From CBDANO01 sp965197665 (lineage in GTDB: Bacteria; Chloroflexota; Dehalococcoidia; Lucifugimonadales; UBA3495), in NCBI GenBank assembly GCA_965197665.1, contig CBDANO010000005.1, positions 1,302,001 to 1,366,000 on the forward strand: a DNA stretch of 64,000 bases. Direction: 5' to 3'. This document shows, piece by piece, positions 25,527 to 34,924 of this stretch (the first letter of the stretch is position 1; each line of letters starts with the position of its first letter). A model generated the notes under the pieces. That model saw only the letters and a program-made list of their open reading frames with translations, ran no database searches and was not told where the DNA came from. A program made the translations under genes and the position numbers.

Positions 25527-26477
25527 CTACGCCGCCAGTTGACCCTGCGCCGTCAGCAGATTACCCAGCCCGAACAGCAGCGCCAGCCGCTCCATGTTTT
25601 TCGCCAGCCCCCGGTAGCGAACCTTGTCGTAACCGAACATCCGCTTCAGCCTCAGGAAGGGGTGCTCCACCTTGGCCCTTACTGACGCTTTCGCCTTCTC
25701 ATCCAGCGCCTCTTCGCTCCCAGGCTCCAGCTTCCGCCGACTCCCGGGACGCATCGCCACCCGCCATTCCACCCCCAGCCCCAAGTTCTCCCTCCGCTTA
25801 TGCACCCCCTGATACCCGGCATCACCCCACACCACCGTCTCGCCCCCGTGCAGCAGGTTGTGCGCCTGCGTAACATCGTGAGTGTTGGCCCCTGTCGCGC
25901 TCATGCTGTGGACTATGCCCGTATGGGCGTCCACCCCGATGTGTGCCTTCATCCCGAAGTGCCACTGGTTCCCCTTCTTGGTCTGATGCATCTCCGGGTC
26001 CCGCTCCCCAGCCCGGTTCTTGGTGGAAGAAGGGGCCTCGATGATGGTGGCGTCCACAATCGTTCCCTCCCTGAGCCGCAGTCCCTAGGACTCCAGGTGG
26101 GCGTTGATCTCATCCAAAAGGCCCTGCCCCAGCTTGTGGTTTGCCAGGAGGTGCCGGAAATTCAGAATGGTGGTTTCGTCGGGCAGGGGACCTGAGAGAT
26201 TCAGCCCCACGAACCGCCGCACCGGGTCGGACTCGTAGAGCAGATCCTCCATGCCCGGGTCGCTGAGATTGTAGAAGAGCTGGACGCAGTGGGTTCTCAA
26301 CATGACGGACAGTGGATAGGGCTGCCTCCCCCTTCCCGCCTTGGGGTAGAAGGGGCGGATGCGTTCCTCCAGGTTTGTCCAAGGGACCAAGCCTTCCATC
26401 CGTTCCAGGAACAGCTCCCGGCGGGTCTTGCGCTTCTTGCCCTGGTATTCCAGGTCGGAAAAAGTCGGCTGGTCCAT
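25527..26477 (-). pseudogene. IS5-family transposase broken by one stop codon
   Basis: The N-terminal frame (26477-26085, MDQPTFSDLEYQGKKRKTRR) and the C-terminal frame (26057-25527, starting VDATIIEAPSSTKN) are in the same phase. They are separated only by a TAG at 26087-26085 in HLES*GLRLREGTIVDATII, where family members have a sense codon. The catalytic region has the DATI Asp, VVWGDAGYQG, and RAKVEHPFLRLKR with the Glu. Apart from that codon the protein is full length (about 316 residues). No clear terminal inverted repeats were defined. Confidence 0.8.
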
Positions 26478-26612
26478 CTGCCTTCACTCCCTCAACAGGC
26501 ACCGGCTGGTTCAGCCTAACTATGCCACAACCCACCCGACTTGTTCAGAGAATTCCTAGGGCACTCTACCCTCAGTCCGGGAGCTCAATCCACCTCAAAC
26601 CTCGGGTTTTTC

Positions 26613-26786
26613 CTATCCTCTCGGGTGTCCCATTATCGCTGACGACCTACACAAGATCGCCTCCGGTGTGTTCAGATACCGGCGCACCGTGTTTCGAGCA
26701 ATGCCCAACCTCTGCGCAATCTCCCTGGTCGAACAGCCCGCGCCTTTCATCTCGTATATCTCTTTCACTTCTCCCACCTTTATCAA
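26613..26786 (-). pseudogene. IS21 IstA-like N-terminal HTH fragment
   Basis: A TTG-started 57-residue frame reads LIKVGEVKEIYEMKGAGCST and then REIAQRLGIARNTVRRYLN, followed by TPEAI, the N-terminal helix-turn-helix of IS21 IstA transposases, then ends at a TAG. The catalytic core is absent. Confidence 0.6.
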
Positions 26787-27029
26787 TCTCTCTACAGCAC
26801 CTCCACGGATTCTCCGTAGATGATGCCTCTGGTCTCAGGTGGGTCAATTCTATTTCGGCGATTTCGCTCATTTTTACATCGGCGCTAACACTACTAAAGA
26901 CGCCTTGACCTGACTGCATTCAATGCTTCCTACTTTCGTCCGCTCTACTCATCCAGAACCAAAGCTTTGAGCCTAGCGACGCACCGCTGGACTAGGCCTT
27001 TTGCACATCGTTCTACTCCAAGACAATTC
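26787..27029. other. Gap upstream of the VapBC module
   Basis: No gene is recognised. A minus-strand frame covers part of this stretch (26647-26919) but its translation is not protein-like. Confidence 0.4.
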
Positions 27030-27059
27030 TTGACCTAGCGTAGCGGCAAGAAGTAAGAT
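27030..27059 (+). promoter_or_regulatory. Candidate promoter of the toxin-antitoxin pair
   Basis: TTGACC at 27030-27035 and TAAGAT at 27054-27059 are 18 bases apart, with the antitoxin ATG at 27092 and GGAG at 27082-27085. Confidence 0.5.
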
Positions 27060-27091
27060 GGTATGGTCAAAACAACAGGTTGGAGCTAGAC

Positions 27092-27343
27092 ATGCGTGAG
27101 ATTCGATCTACCGAAGCCAAGACGCGCCTGCCCGAACTCCTTCGGGCAGTAGAGCACGGAGAGACCGTTGCCATAACCCGGCATGGCAAGCGGATTGCGC
27201 ACCTGGTTCCCGCTCGTGCAGAAGACCGCGCCAGTCGCGAAATGGCCGTGGAGCGGTTCCGGCAGCGCCGTGCCACCTGGGAGTCCGTGAACTTCTCCGC
27301 CGAAGAAATACTCGCCTCGCGCCATGAGGGCCATCGCCTATGA
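27092..27343 (+). CDS. Phd/YefM-family antitoxin
   Basis: ATG at 27092 (six bases after GGAG) gives 83 residues; the in-frame start at 27080 lacks a binding site. MREIRSTEAKTRLPELLRAV, then HGETVAITRHGKRIAHLVP is the Phd/YefM DNA-binding fold, and the C-terminal half (FRQRRATWESVNFSAEEIL) is the toxin-binding tail. It overlaps the toxin ATG by four bases, the usual coupling. It should neutralise the PIN toxin and repress the operon. Confidence 0.9.
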   Translation: MREIRSTEAKTRLPELLRAVEHGETVAITRHGKRIAHLVPARAEDRASREMAVERFRQRRATWESVNFSAEEILASRHEGHRL

Positions 27344-27744
27344 GCGGATTGGTTGTCGATGCGTCTATTGTTGTTGCGTGGCTCTTTAGCGACGAGAGCG
27401 AACCACGTGCGGACAGGGCGCTAAACCGACTCGTAGAGGATGGAGCACTGGCACCGCAGCTCTGGCACCTAGAAACGCGCAACTCCTTGCTCACGGCTGA
27501 AAGGCGCGGACGTCTTTCCATGAGCGGAGTCAAGAACCGCTTGGACGCCCTGAAGGGCTTGCCCATCCGAACGGATGTGGACCCTGACCTTCAGTCCGCC
27601 TTCGATCTAGCAAGAGCCCATAAGTTGTCTATCTACGATGCCCTCTATTTGGAGTTAGCCAAGAGGGAGAGCGCGGAACTCGCAACACTGGACGGGGCGC
27701 TTGGCAAGGCTGCCCTCGCTGAAGGGGTGCAGCTATTCAACTAA
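27340..27744 (+). CDS. vapC: VapC-type PIN-domain ribonuclease toxin
   Basis: The protein has 134 residues, normal VapC size. The PIN acidic residues are in LVVDASIVVAWLF (Asp), WHLETRNSLL (Glu), LSIYDALYLELA (Asp) and ATLDGALGKAA (Asp). It forms an ATGA overlap with the Phd/YefM antitoxin. VapC toxins cleave tRNA or rRNA; the target cannot be predicted. Its stop overlaps the broken fic gene on the other strand. Confidence 0.92.
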   Translation: MSGLVVDASIVVAWLFSDESEPRADRALNRLVEDGALAPQLWHLETRNSLLTAERRGRLSMSGVKNRLDALKGLPIRTDVDPDLQSAFDLARAHKLSIYDALYLELAKRESAELATLDGALGKAALAEGVQLFN

Positions 27745-28218
27745 GTCGCATGGCGTGTACCGCTGTGGAACTCACCGCCGCGAACGTTGTGCATCAAGCG
27801 TTCGTGCATCTCGCGCACCAAATGTAGCGACAGAGGCAAGGGATCTAGGCGCTCAACGGCGTACTCCAAGGCCGTCACATAGTTCCCCACCTCCCGCAGG
27901 TCGGCGGGGCTTCTTTCCAACGGCTGCCCCGGCCTCGGCGGCCAGCAGTTCTCCGAGGGTCGCCTGAGTCCCCATGCGGCTGGATAGGACAGCCTCCTTA
28001 CGGACGAAAGGCCGGATAAGTAGGTGTGGATTAGTCAGGCGCCGCCCTTCTCCGGCAAGCCTGCCGACCTCTCGGTCTGCGGAAGAGAGTGAGACCGTTA
28101 GCCCCTCGTCCCATGTCAGTGGGGGTGGAGGTGGTGCCGGCACAAAGGCCTGATACCCGCCCAGGCAGCTCATCAGACGACCATGGGGCTGTCGTTCTCG
28201 CTCAGATGTAGATGTCAT
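27741..28218 (-). pseudogene. Fic-family protein, N-terminal part with frameshift
   Basis: The first frame (from ATG 28218) reads YQAFVPAPPPPPLTWDEGL, then LSSADREVGRLAGEGRRLTN, then PHLLIRPFVRKEAVLSS, a Fic N-terminal domain. After AEAGAAV the frame breaks. One extra base near 27917 shifts to a second frame that continues ERSPADLREVGNYVTALEYA, then PLSLHLVREMHERL, up to a stop at 27743-27741. The catalytic HxFx(D/E)GNGR motif is missing, so AMP-transfer activity is lost. It ends exactly against the VapC stop. Confidence 0.8.
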
Positions 28219-28816
28219 GTACCCCCTTATTAGCGGAGATAAGAATAGCGCCGACTATTATTATCGTTGCAGCACCTTTTCGAAAACAACCCCGCATCTG
28301 ACTGTCAAGGGCGGAGAGAAATTAGGCCAAGTGGCGTCGATGTCCAGCGAAAATGTCCGCTTAAGTGTTCAGCATAAATGTCACTCGGTTAGGCCTCGAT
28401 GGTATCAGATGACGACGTGACGGCAACCATACCGGCCGGATTGTTGTGTTGGTGGACCTTCGGCATTCAGGTATTTTTTGATGGTGCCCCTGTGGATTCC
28501 CAATTCCCGCTCAATAGCTCAAAGGGACATCCCCTTGCGTCTGGCTTTCTGAATCGCCTTCCATATCTCCCTCTGAAGGAAGGTCGGCTTGCGCGCAGAG
28601 GTTGCTGCGGCCTTGGCGGCTGTGGCCACGTCGTCAGTGACCATACCGTGACTGTTCTCGTCCTCCGCCCTTGAGTCCAGCGGTTCGAGAGTCACTGTCC
28701 AGTGTTCGCTCAAGCCGTTGGCGCCAGAAGGCGGGACAGGAACACTTGCGGAATGGCCGTGGCCGTTTCGAAGAAATACCGGACTGGGCGGCGCCTCCTG
28801 GGTGGCAATGATGCGT
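28219..28816. other. Gap with IS-end-like sequence
   Basis: No intact gene is seen. Around 28340-28385 the sequence has two related motifs, AGCGAAAATGTCCGC and CAGCATAAATGTCACT, like the multiple end repeats of IS21-type elements. A transposase HTH remnant lies at 28465-28590. Confidence 0.4.
28465..28590 (-). pseudogene. Transposase HTH remnant (IS21/ISL3-like)
   Basis: PTFLQREIWKAIQKARRKGM, then SL, a TGA at 28521-28519, and AIERELGIHRGTIKKYLNAE form one frame interrupted by the stop. This is the N-terminal DNA-binding region of IS21- or ISL3-type transposases. The rest is absent. Confidence 0.55.
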
Positions 28817-30437
28817 GTGATCAACGACAATTAGGACTGCCTGCGTGTTGCCTCACTGAGAAATGTTACCGAAACTTTAGCACTTGGGGTCCGCTCCAAC
28901 CAGCGCTAATTCCGGTATTTCATGGAACTCCGCCCTGGGTTCACCGGCCGCAGCGTAGACCAGCTTTTTTGCCATGATGCCGCGCCATTGCTGCACTCTG
29001 CGCTGCAGTGTGCGTAGTTGGGCGTCGGTGAAGCGGTCGGGGTAGTTGGACTGGAGTTGTTCCAGCAACGCCTTGGCGGTAGCGTCCGGGTCTTCCTGCA
29101 ACCAGAGCAGCACGTCGCACCATACTCCATCAAAGGGATCCTCTTGAGTTCGCCAATGGCGTGGAGCGCGTACCCTCGCCGTATGAGTAGGGCGCGCCTC
29201 ACCCTGACGCCACAGACTGGGTAGCCCGGCGAGGAACCGGTCCAGGCTCTCCCCGTGGGGAGTCTCACCGAAGTCCGGAGAGGTGACAGCCACCAGCGCC
29301 GACTGAGCTTCCCTGATGGTGTGCAGCAATGCCACTGGGTCCAGTCCGGCCCGGAATTCGCTCAGCTTTGCCATCAACTTGGCACTGACTGTGTCGTGCT
29401 GCATCAGCCGGTCGCAGGGCGTGGCCGGCGGGCTGTAGCGCTTGACCACGCTGGCGCCGTCCCGGGTCTTTTCCACCAGCTTGAACGAGGGCTGGAAGTA
29501 GTTCACATACAGGCGTACCGCACCGTACAGATGGGCCATAGTTTGGCCAGCCACCGGGCCGGAGTAACGGTCATAGCCAACGAAGCGGCGCACTACAGCT
29601 CCGTTCTTCTGCTCAATCCAGGCCTGGTCGTTCTTGCGGTACGCTCGGGAGCGGGTGAACTCGATCCCCCGTTCGTTGCACCAACCTATCAGCGTCTCGT
29701 TGATGAAGGCGCTGTCGTTGTCCGAATCGATCCCGAGAACCGGGAAAGGCAGCTGCCGGGCAATGGCCTCCAGGCCCTCGATCACCAGGGACTGCTCGCG
29801 GGCCAGCAGCGGAACGGCTTCGGTCCAACCGGTGCAGACGTCGGTTGCCACCAGGCTGTGGATGAAGGACCCCGATAGCGGCCCGCCACAGTGCGCCACG
29901 AAGTCAATCTCCAGGAACCCCGGCGGTGGCTTATTCCAATCTGCGAAGGTACGCACCGGCACCCGGCCTCCCATCGACGGTCTCTTCCGGCGTTTACGGC
30001 GGCTGCCCGCAGTGGCCCTGATGGGTTTGAGCAGACGGTCCAGGGTGGACGCGCTGGCGGCGAGGAGACGTTCCCTCACGGCAGGATCGAGACTCAGATG
30101 CCCATACCGCTCCATGGAGTCCACCAGGTTGGGCAGCGCCGCCTTCAGCCGTTTGCCGCAGATCCGGTCGGCTGCCTCCCAGACCACGATCACCGCCTCG
30201 CGGACGGCCTCGTCGTAGATGCGTCGGCCCTTCACTACCGGTGATTTCCCTGCGTCGTAGCCGGTTTGCGCCAGCAACCTGATGCCATACTTGCGGTGGT
30301 GGCCGGTCACTGCTATGAACTCGTCGAGAATCCGGCCTTTCTCTTTCTTGGACGACTCTTGGTACCGGTCCCGGATCGTCGCCAGCAATTCCTGCTTCGC
30401 TGGTCTTGCCCCATTTCCTGTACCAGCCATAGTGCTA
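28817..30437 (-). mobile_element. Integrase-core IS element, copy 1 (right end cut by IS630)
   Basis: The left end is GTGATCAACGACAATTAGG, shared with a second partial copy that starts at 39609. The element carries the 517-residue transposase and is entered by IS630 copy A at 30438, six bases before the transposase ATG. The other end should lie beyond 31642, but I could not define it. Confidence 0.7.
28877..30430 (-). CDS. Transposase with integrase (rve) catalytic core, 517 residues
   Basis: An N-terminal helical DNA-binding region (RILDEFIAVTGHHRKYGIRL) is followed by an integrase core: LEIDFVAHCGG (Asp), VLGIDSDNDSAFINETLIGW (Asp), and NDQAWIEQKNGAVVRRFVGY (Glu). The family layout matches ISNCY/Mu-type large transposases; I cannot name the group. 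The frame is complete. IS630 copy A lies immediately upstream of the ATG, so its original promoter is likely displaced. A C-terminal piece of the same gene recurs at 39.7-40.2 kb. Confidence 0.85.
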   Translation of the reverse strand: MAGTGNGARPAKQELLATIRDRYQESSKKEKGRILDEFIAVTGHHRKYGIRLLAQTGYDAGKSPVVKGRRIYDEAVREAVIVVWEAADRICGKRLKAALPNLVDSMERYGHLSLDPAVRERLLAASASTLDRLLKPIRATAGSRRKRRKRPSMGGRVPVRTFADWNKPPPGFLEIDFVAHCGGPLSGSFIHSLVATDVCTGWTEAVPLLAREQSLVIEGLEAIARQLPFPVLGIDSDNDSAFINETLIGWCNERGIEFTRSRAYRKNDQAWIEQKNGAVVRRFVGYDRYSGPVAGQTMAHLYGAVRLYVNYFQPSFKLVEKTRDGASVVKRYSPPATPCDRLMQHDTVSAKLMAKLSEFRAGLDPVALLHTIREAQSALVAVTSPDFGETPHGESLDRFLAGLPSLWRQGEARPTHTARVRAPRHWRTQEDPFDGVWCDVLLWLQEDPDATAKALLEQLQSNYPDRFTDAQLRTLQRRVQQWRGIMAKKLVYAAAGEPRAEFHEIPELALVGADPKC

Positions 30438-31547
30438 GTACATGGTCAAAGCTGAAGAGTCAGGATAGAGACGGCGGAGTTTGGCTCTGGCGTCCTGGGC
30501 AGTGAACCGCCAGTTGATGTTGGCTCCCGACGCGTTGCGCTCCGCCTCAAAGGCGCCGATGCTCCTTTGCAGGGCATCTTCATCGGCGTTCCGTCCCCTG
30601 AGGCAGGCCCGGGCCAACACGCTGAACTCAATCTCGGCCATGTTGAGCCAGCTGCCATGCTTGGGTGTGTGGTGGAACTCCAGCCTCTTGACGATGCGCC
30701 TGGCCTCTGCCGCTGGAAAGGTCTCGTACAACGACGCCATCCTATGGGTGTTCAAATTGTCCAAAACCACTCGGACCACGGGTATGTCGGGATAGGCCTC
30801 GTCCACCAGCCAGCGCATCTGGTGGGCAAAGTCCCGCATGGTCCGCCGCTCAGTTACTGCCACGTGCCGCCAGCCCCGGCGGGGCTCGCAGCTGAGAAAC
30901 AGGTTACGGGTGCCTGCACGCTGATACTCGTAGTCCTGACGCCTGGGCCTCCCAGGCTTTGCCGGCAGCGGTTCCCTGATGTGGGCCAGCAACTGGGTGG
31001 AGGTCTCGTCGAAACAGATCACCGGCCTCTGGGGGTCGTAGGGTTCGGCGTAGAGGTCCAGCACGTCCTCCATGGCCGCCACAAACTCACTGCTCACCTT
31101 CGGGATGCACCATTGCTGCTTCCGCCACGGCTTGAGCGCGTTTTTTTCAGCCGAAGCCGCACCGTCTCGTGGGACAGGGACTCTACTAGTCCCAGCTCCA
31201 CCGCCTTGCCCGCCAGCAGGCGCAGCGTCCAGTGGCCGCGGCCTTCGGGGGCCGGGCTGCAGGCCAAGGCTATCAGGTGGGCCTCGCCTCGGTCATCCAG
31301 TTTGCGGTGCCGGTTGACCTGGTTGTGGCGCCGCAGCACCTCATCCAATCCCTCCTCGGCGTACCGCCGCTTGGCGCGGAACACCGTCCGCTCCGACACG
31401 TCCAGGGCAGCGGCCACTTGAGAAGCAGTCCAGCCCTCATCCGTTCTGAGCAGAATGCGCGCTCGGGTGATGGCCTGCGCGGAACTCCTGCCGGAGCCGC
31501 CCCCTCTCCTGGGTGCTCAGCTCTACGCCATATATTTCCTGAACCAT
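30435..31547 (-). pseudogene. IS630 transposase (copy A), frames N and C joined by -1 shift
   Basis: The start region (ATG 31547, MVQEIYGVELSTQERGRL) is in one frame. The HTH part (31417-31094, AAALDVSERTVFRAKRRY) is in a second and the DDE part (31097-30435) in the first again. The HTH and DDE frames overlap at CTG-AAAAAAA-CG, where a -1 slip gives LKKNALKPWRKQQW and then KVSSEFVAAMEDV. The DDE residues are in CFDETST, VLDNLNTH and GSWLNMAEIE. The stop TAG is completed by the target TA plus the host G. An N-terminal shift remains unexplained, so activity is doubtful. Confidence 0.75.
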
Positions 31548-31640
31548 GGATGCCCCACCTCCCTCAACTCTGCTTCACTCTACAAGGTAGCATTCCGCTC
31601 CCCCCATGTAATACCTGACAATGCGAGCTTGACCCAGTAC
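30438..31640 (-). mobile_element. IS630-type element copy A, 1203 bp
   Basis: The ends are GTACATGGTCAAAG (left) and the complement of TTGACCCAGTAC (right), flanked by TA at 30436-30437 and 31641-31642 with an ancestral CTAG site. It is a near-identical inverted copy of 35890-37092; I count about four differences, mostly within 30 bases of the right end. It is not closely related to the IS630 at 2090. Confidence 0.9.
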
Positions 31641-31642
31641 TA

Positions 31643-31859
31643 GATATTTGAGCGATGCCATAGCCTTACGTCGCGCCCAGATCGCACATGGGCGTGATCC
31701 CGGCGCGTAATTAGCCGGGGTTGTGGGTCGCTCGCCCCGTATTCACCGATGCGTCTCCTGCATCTGCCTTAGCCTCGCACCCGCCGCATTCGTAAATTGG
31801 TGTGGCGGGCTTGCCGTTACTCCCCCACTGGTCTATTCTGTACCCGGCCAGCGCGAAAC
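31643..31859. other. Short gap after IS630 copy A
   Basis: Probably contains the far end of the integrase-core element interrupted by IS630, but no inverted repeat was recognised. No gene is seen. Confidence 0.35.
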
Positions 31860-32063
31860 ATGACCAGAGGTTGCGCTGTGACGAACACGATGAAGGTTGC
31901 GCCCTCCTGCTCATCCAATCCCACCGATCCAAACGTCTACCACGAGTCCACCGAATGCGAGCGCGGTCAGAAGATTCCGCCCCAACACCGGCGGGCGGGG
32001 AAGAACAGACGCGAGCGGTGCCCCCGGTGCAAGGAGCTACTTGGGCAGAGGCAGGACCAATAG
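31860..32063 (+). CDS. Small Cys-containing protein (zinc-ribbon-like)
   Basis: ATG 31860 or GTG 31878 gives about 61-67 residues. The sequence SNPTDPNVYHESTECERGQK, then IPPQHRRAGKNRRERCPRCK contains a Cys at CERG and a CPRC pair, the pattern of small zinc-binding proteins with a His/Cys start (VYH..C...C..C). Immediately after it, in another frame, is a hydrophobic stretch GLLGVVILLAVLAPFGLGAL that looks like a membrane segment, so a frameshifted fusion is possible. Family recognition is tentative. Confidence 0.5.
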   Translation: MTRGCAVTNTMKVAPSCSSNPTDPNVYHESTECERGQKIPPQHRRAGKNRRERCPRCKELLGQRQDQ

Positions 32064-32173
32064 CAGGTCGTGTCGCGGCGGCGGGGCTGCTGGGAGTGGT
32101 AATATTGCTTGCTGTGTTGGCCCCCTTCGGTTTGGGTGCTCTCTGGTATTCCGTGGGTGCCTTTGCCAAACGG

Positions 32174-32884
32174 TTAGGGGGTGGGGGCAGGCGTTAATAT
32201 CGGTGCGACAACAATGTTGGGTTCCCCCCATCCTGAATAAGTTACAAGTTGGCCCACCCCGATGTCTACGTCGGTTGCCTTCATCTGGACTACCCTCCCA
32301 CTGGAATCAATCCAGAACTCCCACAGGTCATCGGGGAGGTCTCCAGGAAATTCTACCGTGGCGGAATATCTTGTGGTGGTCACTCCATTTAGGGTCTCTT
32401 GGCCATGGGACTGGAGGTTGATGAGGGTGTCCATGTGAAAACCGCAAAACTTGGCGGATTCGAGATCAATCTCCCCGGAGTCCGTATCAGTCGTCCAATC
32501 GCTCGCCACATTACCAGCAAAGCCTCGATAATAGTTGGTGTACTCTGCCAGGTCTCCATGCGTCAGCGGACGTGCGCCCCTGGGGGCAAGTATCCTGTAC
32601 ATTTCACTGATGATCCTTCTGTCCGCCCCACTGGTGTCGTATATCCGCCTGTGATACCCCGCAACGTTAACCTCATACTCCACCAGCTGGGGCACGTTGC
32701 CCTCGGAGTTGAACGGCTGGATCGTGATATCAAAGTGTCCAAGAACCCAGAGGTCGGCACAGGTGTCCGTTATGACTTCCTGGGGGTTAGTCGCCCCTCC
32801 GGGCCAAAAGATGACCACAATCAAGGCCACCAGTCCAGCGACAACTATTCCTCCACCTGCTAGCAATGCTCGTGTTTTCTTCAT
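32174..32884 (-). CDS. Membrane-anchored exported protein, paralogue of the 34925 lipoprotein
   Basis: The protein has 236 residues. One N-terminal membrane segment (GGGIVVAGLVALIVVIFW) anchors it, without a lipobox Cys. The exported part contains two Cys: DTCADLWVL at about 41 and AKFCGFHMDTL at about 143. The end YSGWGEPNIVVAPILTPAPTP matches LSGWGEVNIITAPIPAPAP of the neighbour. Shared features (C-x-n-FCGF, NGV.....YS, SGWGE.NI..API, PTPTP end) indicate one lipoprotein family. Function unknown; a ligand-binding fold like LolA/LppX-type lipoproteins is only a guess. Confidence 0.75.
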   Translation of the reverse strand: MKKTRALLAGGGIVVAGLVALIVVIFWPGGATNPQEVITDTCADLWVLGHFDITIQPFNSEGNVPQLVEYEVNVAGYHRRIYDTSGADRRIISEMYRILAPRGARPLTHGDLAEYTNYYRGFAGNVASDWTTDTDSGEIDLESAKFCGFHMDTLINLQSHGQETLNGVTTTRYSATVEFPGDLPDDLWEFWIDSSGRVVQMKATDVDIGVGQLVTYSGWGEPNIVVAPILTPAPTP

Positions 32885-33200
32885 CTCCTCCTAGTTAGGC
32901 AGGGATGTCCTTAGGGTGATGGTGCGGCCTCCAGAGGTCATTGTATGCGTCCCGGATATTCTGTACCCTCGATAGTACCCGGAGACTCGACTGCGTAATG
33001 AGAGGTCACCGTGGGGAGATAGCATACGTCCGTGGACAGCGAGCAGTCCTCACTTCCCCTTTTCTTTACGTTATCATGAGCGTGGCCCTGGTCGTCGGTG
33101 TTGAGGATAGTTAGATGCTTGGCTCATCTGAGGCGTCCCCGATATTGATCATCCGTAACTCCTGATCGATAAGCACAAAGATGACCCAATGTGTCTCATT
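32885..33200. other. Gap between the exported protein and IS3
   Basis: No gene or clear signal is recognised. It probably holds the promoter of the minus-strand exported protein. Confidence 0.4.
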
Positions 33201-33215
33201 CTGAGGTGGACCCGG

Positions 33216-34161
33216 TTAGTTGGACAGAATTGAGGCGGAGTTAAGTGAGGGTCCCGCCGCTCCCGCATAAGATACCACGTCTGCTTCCGGCGACCACCTC
33301 CCAACTGTTGACTCTTCATTTTGGGGCGCCCGGCCCTCAGATAACACTTCCCCCGGCGTCCTATATCCCAGGGCCTGATGGGGCCTCTGGTCATTGTAGA
33401 ACCGGAAGTAAGCTCCCAGTTCCCCCCCGGGCCTCCCCCGCGCTGGCGTAGGCTTTCAGGTACACCTCCTCGTACTTCACCGTGCGCCACAGCCGGTCCA
33501 CCAAGATGTTGTCGGCATACCGCCCCTTCCCGTCCATGCTGATCCTCACACCGCGGTCCTGAAGGACCTGGGTGAATTCCTGGCTGGTGAACTGGCTCCC
33601 CTGGTCGGTGTTGAACACCTCCGGCCTCCCCCTATCCAGCGCCTCCATCAGAGCCTCGGCGCAAAAGCCGGCCTCCAGGGTGTTGGACAGACGCCAGGAC
33701 AGGACATACCGGCTGTGCCAGTCCATGACCGCCACCAGGTAGAGGAATCCCCGCTCCATGGGCAGGTAAGTGATGTCGGCGGCCCACACCTGGTTGGGTC
33801 TGGTGATTTCGGCCTTCCCCAACAGATAGGGAGAGACCCGCACTCCCGGCGCCGGTCGGCTGGTCCTGGGTCGCCGGTAGATGGCCCTCAGCCCCATGAC
33901 CCGCATCAGCCGCATCACCCGCTTCCGGCTCACCTGCTTGCCCTGCCGCTCCAACCAGACCTTCATCCGCCTAGACCCATAGAAGGGGGTCTCCAGGCAC
34001 TGCCGGTCTATCTCCCGCATCAGCGACAGGTCCTCTTCCGAAGCCCCCTTGGGATGGTAGTAGAGGCTGGAGCGGCTCACCCCCAGCAGGGCGCATTGCC
34101 CCACTATCGGCAACGAGGGATGCTCCCGGTCCACCGTCTCCCGCCGCCGGGCCGGACTCAT
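33216..34161 (-). pseudogene. IS3 OrfB transposase with a C-terminal frameshift in a G7 run
   Basis: The first frame (34161-33391) carries the HTH-like LGVSRSSLYYHP region and the rve core: QVWAADITYLP (Asp), VFNTDQGSQFTSQEF (Asp) and VDRLWRTVKYEEVYL (Glu). At the C7 run 33422-33428 (G7 in the gene) the frame leaves the family sequence. In the other frame it resumes as ELGAYFRFYNDQRPHQALGY, then RTPGEVL, and ends at TAA 33218-33216. One base too many in the run explains it. The conserved tail is lost in the annotated frame. Sequencing error is an alternative. Confidence 0.8.
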
Positions 34162-34442
34162 GGACCGGACCTCTCCGCCAAGAAATCCCGCTCCACCTTC
34201 AACTGGCCGATCTCCTGGTACAACCGGGCGACCGGGGCGGCCTCGCTCTTGGCCTTCCGGTCCTGACCGTTGCCGAAGACACCGGCGGCTCCCCCGGTCA
34301 GGACCTTCTTCCAGGCTTGAATCTGGCCCGGGTGGACTTCGTACCGCGCGGCCAGTTGGGCCACTGTCTCCTCGCCCTTCACCGCATCCAGGGCCACCCT
34401 GGCCTTGAAGGCCGGGCTGTGCTTCCTTCTTCCTTGCGCCAT
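34158..34442 (-). CDS. IS3 OrfA (HTH/leucine zipper)
   Basis: The protein has 94 residues: SPAFKARVALDAVKGEETVA, then QLAARYEVHPGQIQAWKKVL is the HTH, followed by a helical zipper (RLYQEIGQLKVERDFLAERS). Its stop overlaps the OrfB ATG. It is intact. Confidence 0.88.
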   Translation of the reverse strand: MAQGRRKHSPAFKARVALDAVKGEETVAQLAARYEVHPGQIQAWKKVLTGGAAGVFGNGQDRKAKSEAAPVARLYQEIGQLKVERDFLAERSGP

Positions 34443-34692
34443 GTCCTTCTCCTTCCAGATAGCAACAGCTGCCCTTAGTTTAGGAGCGGGACTCTCACTT
34501 AGCCACCTGTCCAGTTTTCCGGGTCCACCTCAGTCAGCCTCGCAAGAGGGCATGAACATGGGCTAAACCCTACTACTCGACTGACGCATAGACCAACCCC
34601 AAGAAGGAACCCCTGGGCTGTGGCTCCTTCACTAATAGCACACATGGAATCCGGCGTGCTATAGTCCACTCTCGGGCAAGTTGAGCTTTGAC

Positions 34693-34923
34693 ATGAGGGA
34701 GGCGTCCTTGAAAAGCAAAACGACAGCAGCACTGTTGGCTTTCTTCATTGGAGGATTCGGGGCACACAAGTTCTATCTCGGCGAAAAGAGCAGCGGGATA
34801 GTCCGTATAATTCTCACGTGTACTATCATCGGAGCGTTCGTTTCAGGCGTCTTGGCCTTGATTGACTTTATCCAGTTATTGACGATGGATGAGGACGCAT
34901 TCGACCGTCAATACAATCAATGA
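34693..34923 (+). CDS. TM2-domain membrane protein
   Basis: ATG 34693 gives 76 residues; the TTG 12 bases upstream is less likely. A TM2 domain fills it: KTTAALLAFFIGGFGAHKFY, LGEKSSGIVRII, then TIIGAFVSGVLALIDFIQLL, with two membrane segments and the GxHxFYLG turn. Stop and the lipoprotein start are one base apart (TGA then GATG), so the two are probably co-transcribed. Confidence 0.85.
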   Translation: MREASLKSKTTAALLAFFIGGFGAHKFYLGEKSSGIVRIILTCTIIGAFVSGVLALIDFIQLLTMDEDAFDRQYNQ

Positions 34924-34924
34924 G

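Larger units (their letters stand above)
33201..34533 (-). mobile_element. IS3-family insertion sequence, about 1333 bp
   Basis: Imperfect terminal inverted repeats start CTGAGGTGGACCCGG at 33201 and its complement ends at 34533. OrfA and OrfB lie on the minus strand with the usual ATGA overlap. No target duplication is visible (flanks CATT and TCAG). A fragment of the same left end occurs at 40181-40234. Confidence 0.85.
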
